A stretch of DNA of 64,000 nt from Maricaulis sp047308265. Its GTDB lineage: Bacteria; Pseudomonadota; Alphaproteobacteria; Caulobacterales; Maricaulaceae. Of the stretch, positions 60,836-64,000 are shown piece after piece. The notes below the pieces were generated by a model. That model ran no database searches, had not been told where the DNA came from, and saw nothing but the letters and a program-made list of their open reading frames with translations. Made by a program: the position numbers and the translations under genes. Location of the stretch: positions 682,001 to 746,000 of the forward strand of contig NZ_JBKQWY010000001.1 in assembly GCF_047308265.1 (NCBI RefSeq), in the 5' to 3' direction. The number at the start of each line of letters is the position of its first letter. Within the stretch, counting starts at the first letter, position 1.

Positions 60836-61597
60836 ATGGCTGGACACTCCAAATGGGCGAATATCCAGCACCGCAAGGGCCGTCAGGACGCGGTGCGCTC
60901 GAAACTCTTCTCCAAACTGTCGAAAGAGATTTCGATTGCGGCAAAGCTGGGCGGGCCTGACGTCGATGCCAATCCGCGTCTTCGCCTCGCGGTGGCCAAC
61001 GCCAAGGGTCAGTCCATGCCCAAGGACAATATCCAGCGGGCAATCGACAAGGCGGCCGGTGGTGATGATTCCCAGTATGAAGACATTCGCTACGAGGGTT
61101 TTGGTCCGGCAGGCATTGGTGTGATCGTCGAAGTCTCCACCGATAATCGCAACCGCGCAGCGTCGGAGGTCCGCACGGCCTTCTCGAAAAACGGCGGCAA
61201 TCTGGGTGAGACCGGCTCTGTGGCCTTCATGTTCGACAATGTGGGTGAGATCCGCTTCCCGCTCTCTGTCGCGGATGAAGACGCCATGATGGAAGCCGCC
61301 ATCGAGGGCGGGGCCGATGATGTCACCTCCGAGGAGGGGGATGAGGAGAATGAGGGCCAGCACGTTGTCTATACGGCCCGTGAAGACCTCATGGATGTCG
61401 TGGCTGCGCTGTCGTCCCAGTATGGTGATCCGACCGGCGCCAAGCTGATCTGGAAACCGCAAAACCTCATCGATGTGCCGGGCGACAAGGCCGGAACTGT
61501 CATGAAATTGATGGAAGTGCTCGACGATCTGGACGATGTCCAGAATGTCTACGCGAATTTTGATATTTCTGATGAGGACATGGCCAATCTAGGCTGA
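60836..61597 (+). CDS. yebC: YebC/PmpR-family protein
   Basis: This 253-residue protein starts MAGHSKWANIQHRKGRQDAV, the invariant YebC N-terminus. Other family blocks are RLRLAVANAKGQSMPKDNI-like text near 45, GFGPAGIGVIVEVSTDNRNR near 88 and GNLGETGSVAFMF near 120. The family acts as transcription regulators or translation helpers at proline stretches. Length is normal. It is usually next to the YmdB-type gene, but here that pair is interrupted. Confidence 0.95.
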   Translation: MAGHSKWANIQHRKGRQDAVRSKLFSKLSKEISIAAKLGGPDVDANPRLRLAVANAKGQSMPKDNIQRAIDKAAGGDDSQYEDIRYEGFGPAGIGVIVEVSTDNRNRAASEVRTAFSKNGGNLGETGSVAFMFDNVGEIRFPLSVADEDAMMEAAIEGGADDVTSEEGDEENEGQHVVYTAREDLMDVVAALSSQYGDPTGAKLIWKPQNLIDVPGDKAGTVMKLMEVLDDLDDVQNVYANFDISDEDMANLG

Positions 61598-61633
61598 TAT
61601 GCATCGCATCCGAACCATCACCGGGGGGAGAAG

Positions 61634-62794
61634 ATGGGGTATGCGACGAAGCTGGTAGCCTGGGGCCGTGACACGGCCCTGCCGTTCTGGCTGGAACGGG
61701 GCTGGGATCAGCAATCCGGCGGATTTCTGGAAGTTGTGGACCTGGACGGGGCGCCGCTTGTCGACACGCCGCGCCGGGTGCGCGTTCAGGCCCGCCAGAT
61801 CTACGTCTACGCACGCGCCGAACATGAGGGCTGGTGCAAGGGCCTTGACCGGGCGGCGGAAGCCATGGCGCTGCTGGAAAAGCGCGCTTTCTCCCCTGAC
61901 GGGGCTCCGGGCTGGGTGCATCGGCTGGACGCCACGGGTGATGTGCTCAGTCCTGTACGCGACCTCTATGACCACGCTTTCATCCTCCTGGCGCTGAGCT
62001 GGATGTACCGGGTGACCGGCGAGGCTCACTATATGAGCCTGATCGAACAGACACTCGCTTTTCTAGATACGCATATGTCCGCGCCGGATCGCGGGTTTGT
62101 CGAATCCATCGGGGCCGCCCAATTGCCGCGACGCCAGAACCCGCACATGCATCTGTTCGAGGCCATGATGGCCTTGTACGAGGCGACCGGTGATGCGGGG
62201 GTTCTGGACCGTATCCGCACGCTCCGCGGCTTGTTTGATGATATCTTTTTCGATCCCGATGCCGGTGTCCTGCGCGAGTTTTTCGCGGAGGGCTGGCAGC
62301 GGGACACACGCCCGATCGGGGATCATGTCGAGCCGGGCCATCTTGCCGAATGGGTCTGGCTGCTGGCCGAACAGGCTCGGGTGACCGGGGACGCGGCCGA
62401 CATGGCGGCGATCCGCGCCCTTTATGACACCGTCTGCACTAAGGGCATTTCCGATGTGACCGGCGGGTTGTTCACAACCTGCACCGCCGAGGGTGACGTG
62501 GTGGATTCGGGAACGCGGGCCTGGATGCAGACGGAGTGGATCCGTGCCGCGGCGGTTTTCACCAAACGGGGCGCAGATGAGGCGGAGAGCCGTCTGGAAC
62601 AGGCGTGCAAGGCGATGTTCGATATTCATCTTGATCCGGCCCTGGCCGGCGGGTGGATTGACCAGACAGATGCAAAAGGCAACCCGACTGTCACGAACAT
62701 GCCGTCAAGCACGCTTTATCATGCGCTGGGCGCGGTTCTGGAGGCCCGGGCCGTCGTCACGTCAACAGGTCAACCGACTGAAACACAAGTTTGA
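61634..62794 (+). CDS. AGE-family sugar isomerase/epimerase
   Basis: This 386-residue (alpha/alpha)6-barrel protein resembles N-acylglucosamine 2-epimerase and the mannose(-6-phosphate) isomerases of that fold. It has RVRVQARQIYVYARAEHEG near residue 48, VRDLYDHAFILLALSWMYR near 103, NPHMHLFEAMMALYE near 166 (His pair) and GDHVEPGHLAEWVWLLAEQA near 226. The nearby pgi gene and the lack of an isomerase domain in ManC make phosphomannose isomerase a sensible guess, but the substrate is not certain. GGGGGGAGA precedes the ATG. Confidence 0.75.
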   Translation: MGYATKLVAWGRDTALPFWLERGWDQQSGGFLEVVDLDGAPLVDTPRRVRVQARQIYVYARAEHEGWCKGLDRAAEAMALLEKRAFSPDGAPGWVHRLDATGDVLSPVRDLYDHAFILLALSWMYRVTGEAHYMSLIEQTLAFLDTHMSAPDRGFVESIGAAQLPRRQNPHMHLFEAMMALYEATGDAGVLDRIRTLRGLFDDIFFDPDAGVLREFFAEGWQRDTRPIGDHVEPGHLAEWVWLLAEQARVTGDAADMAAIRALYDTVCTKGISDVTGGLFTTCTAEGDVVDSGTRAWMQTEWIRAAAVFTKRGADEAESRLEQACKAMFDIHLDPALAGGWIDQTDAKGNPTVTNMPSSTLYHALGAVLEARAVVTSTGQPTETQV

Positions 62795-62879
62795 ATGAGG
62801 ACATCAGGAGCTTTGACTTGCACTTCGCGCCATGATGATGAAGCTGCCCGGTCCAAGCTCTTCATGAAAGACGTAACCC

Positions 62880-64000
62880 ATGTCCAATGCTGATCTCCTG
62901 GCACACGCCGACCGTCTGAAAGCCACAAATCTCCGCCAGCTGGTGGATGGTGATGCATCCCGCCGCGATGCTCTTGTGATGTCTGCAGCGGGGCTTTGGC
63001 TGGATGCTTCCAAACAACGTCTTGATTCTCAAAGTGTTAGCGCTCTCCTCGCCGCTGCGAAAGCGCGGGGATTGAGTGCGGCGAAGGCGGATCTGCTGTC
63101 CGGAGGGATTGTCAATCCGACCGAAGGTCGACCCGCCCTACATATGGCCTATCGAGACGGAGCCGATATTGCAGGTTCGGAGGAGGCGGCTCTTGTCACT
63201 CGGACACAGGCCGAAACCCGTGCCTTTGCCGAGGCCGTACGCTCGGGGGCCTATGCGCCCGGCGGCAAGCCGATCTCCCGCGTTGTTAACATCGGTATCG
63301 GCGGATCCGATCTGGGACCGCGCCTGGTCGCTGATGCGCTGGCCATGCACCAGGCCTCCGGTCCGGACATGCGGTTTGTCGCAAGTCTGGATCCGACAGA
63401 TCTGGAACTGGCGGTAAAAGGGGCCGATCCCGAAGCCACGCTGTTCATCGTGGCATCAAAATCCTTCTCCACGCAGGAAACCCTGATGACGGCCCTGGCC
63501 GCGCGTGCCTGGCTGACCGGTCATGTTGGGGCGGATCGCGCCGGCGACTTCTTTGCCGCAGCGTCTGCTGCGCCGGACAAGGCGAAGGCCTTTGGTCTGG
63601 ATCCCGAGCGTGTGTTTGATTTCCCGGACTGGGTGGGCGGACGTTACTCCGTCTGGAGCGCTGTCGGGCTGAGCCTGGAAATCGGACTGGGTCCCGAAGT
63701 CTTCGCTGAATTCCGCGCCGGTGCCCGAGCCATGGATCAGCATTTCGCAGACGCGCCGCCGGCGGAGAACCTGCCGGTGATGAAAGGTCTGATTGATGTC
63801 TGGAACCGGATGTATCTGGGCTATCCCAGCCGGTGTGTGGCGGGTTATTCCGCCCGTCTCGCCAAGCTTTCGGACTATTTCCAGCAGTTGGAAATGGAAT
63901 CGCTCGGCAAGTCCGCGGATCTGAACGGAAAACCGATCACCCATCCCTCCGGCGCGCTGGTGTGGGGTGGAGCGGGTACCGAAATCCAGCACTCCTTCTT
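62880..64000 (+). CDS. pgi: glucose-6-phosphate isomerase, 5' part cut by window edge
   Basis: The frame is open from the ATG at 62880 to the window end, giving 373 residues of an enzyme usually 520-550 long. It interconverts glucose-6-phosphate and fructose-6-phosphate. Visible are NIGIGGSDLGPRLV near residue 138, FIVASKSFSTQET near 188 and FPDWVGGRYSVWSAVGLS near 248, all Pgi signatures. It follows the AGE-family gene after 85 bp. Its product links central carbon flow to the fructose-6-phosphate-derived GlmS and mannose routes. Confidence 0.92.
   Translation, partial: MSNADLLAHADRLKATNLRQLVDGDASRRDALVMSAAGLWLDASKQRLDSQSVSALLAAAKARGLSAAKADLLSGGIVNPTEGRPALHMAYRDGADIAGSEEAALVTRTQAETRAFAEAVRSGAYAPGGKPISRVVNIGIGGSDLGPRLVADALAMHQASGPDMRFVASLDPTDLELAVKGADPEATLFIVASKSFSTQETLMTALAARAWLTGHVGADRAGDFFAAASAAPDKAKAFGLDPERVFDFPDWVGGRYSVWSAVGLSLEIGLGPEVFAEFRAGARAMDQHFADAPPAENLPVMKGLIDVWNRMYLGYPSRCVAGYSARLAKLSDYFQQLEMESLGKSADLNGKPITHPSGALVWGGAGTEIQHSF

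Overview
The window looks like the chromosome of an alphaproteobacterium, most likely from the marine Maricaulales/Hyphomonadaceae-Caulobacterales neighbourhood. The reasons are a moderately high GC coding style, methionine synthase split into two genes at a domain linker, a fused CysN-CysC, the conserved order zapA - 6S RNA - 5-formyl-THF cyclo-ligase, and YmdB-, YebC- and DUF4164-like proteins. The lineage is inference from gene content; no rRNA is present. No tRNA, CRISPR array, phage or intact insertion sequence was seen. One decayed IS3-type transposase remnant is present.

Bases 1-38,500 are a large surface-polysaccharide region. It makes precursors: dTDP-rhamnose (rmlDBC/rmlA), UDP-glucose, UDP-glucuronate and probably UDP-galacturonate (galU, ugd, epimerase), hexose-1-phosphates (algC/manB), GDP-mannose (manC), glucosamine phosphates (glmS, glmM), a 3-amino sugar (DegT aminotransferase) and a CMP-activated sugar acid (cytidylyltransferase operon at 21,971-27,281). 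Assembly and export genes sit in the middle: a Wzm/Wzt-type ABC exporter with an unusual coiled-coil tail, a 1,236-residue multidomain glycosyltransferase, a GT4, a GT2 and two proteins with a GNGPSL motif (DUF115/MptE-like). A full sulfate-activation set (SLC13-type transporter, cysD, cysNC, cysQ) and a carbohydrate-type sulfotransferase suggest that the polymer is sulfated. An AT-rich patch at about 9,900-11,800 (sulfotransferase, transposase remnant, end of the ABC ATPase gene) looks horizontally acquired.

Bases 38,500-48,100 hold housekeeping and accessory genes: DUF4164, zapA, 6S RNA, a folate salvage enzyme, then a patchwork of small regulator/effector pairs (MarR with a metallo-beta-lactamase-fold protein, LytTR, HxlR with an SRPBCC protein, HxlR with an AhpD-like protein). 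Several of these have clear palindromic operators. The last pair lies between the true end of ahcY and a second, diverged copy of the ahcY 3' end, which marks an insertion.

Bases 48,100-55,900 are the methyl cycle: ahcY and metK on one strand, metF and the two metH halves on the other, with the same AT-rich palindrome in front of metK and metF. The last part has ymdB, a three-gene opposite-strand block (S41 peptidase, seven-TM AraC regulator, SMP-30-like protein), yebC, an AGE-family sugar isomerase and the 5' part of pgi. The AGE protein and Pgi could supply mannose-6-phosphate to the GDP-mannose route, because the ManC here lacks the isomerase domain.
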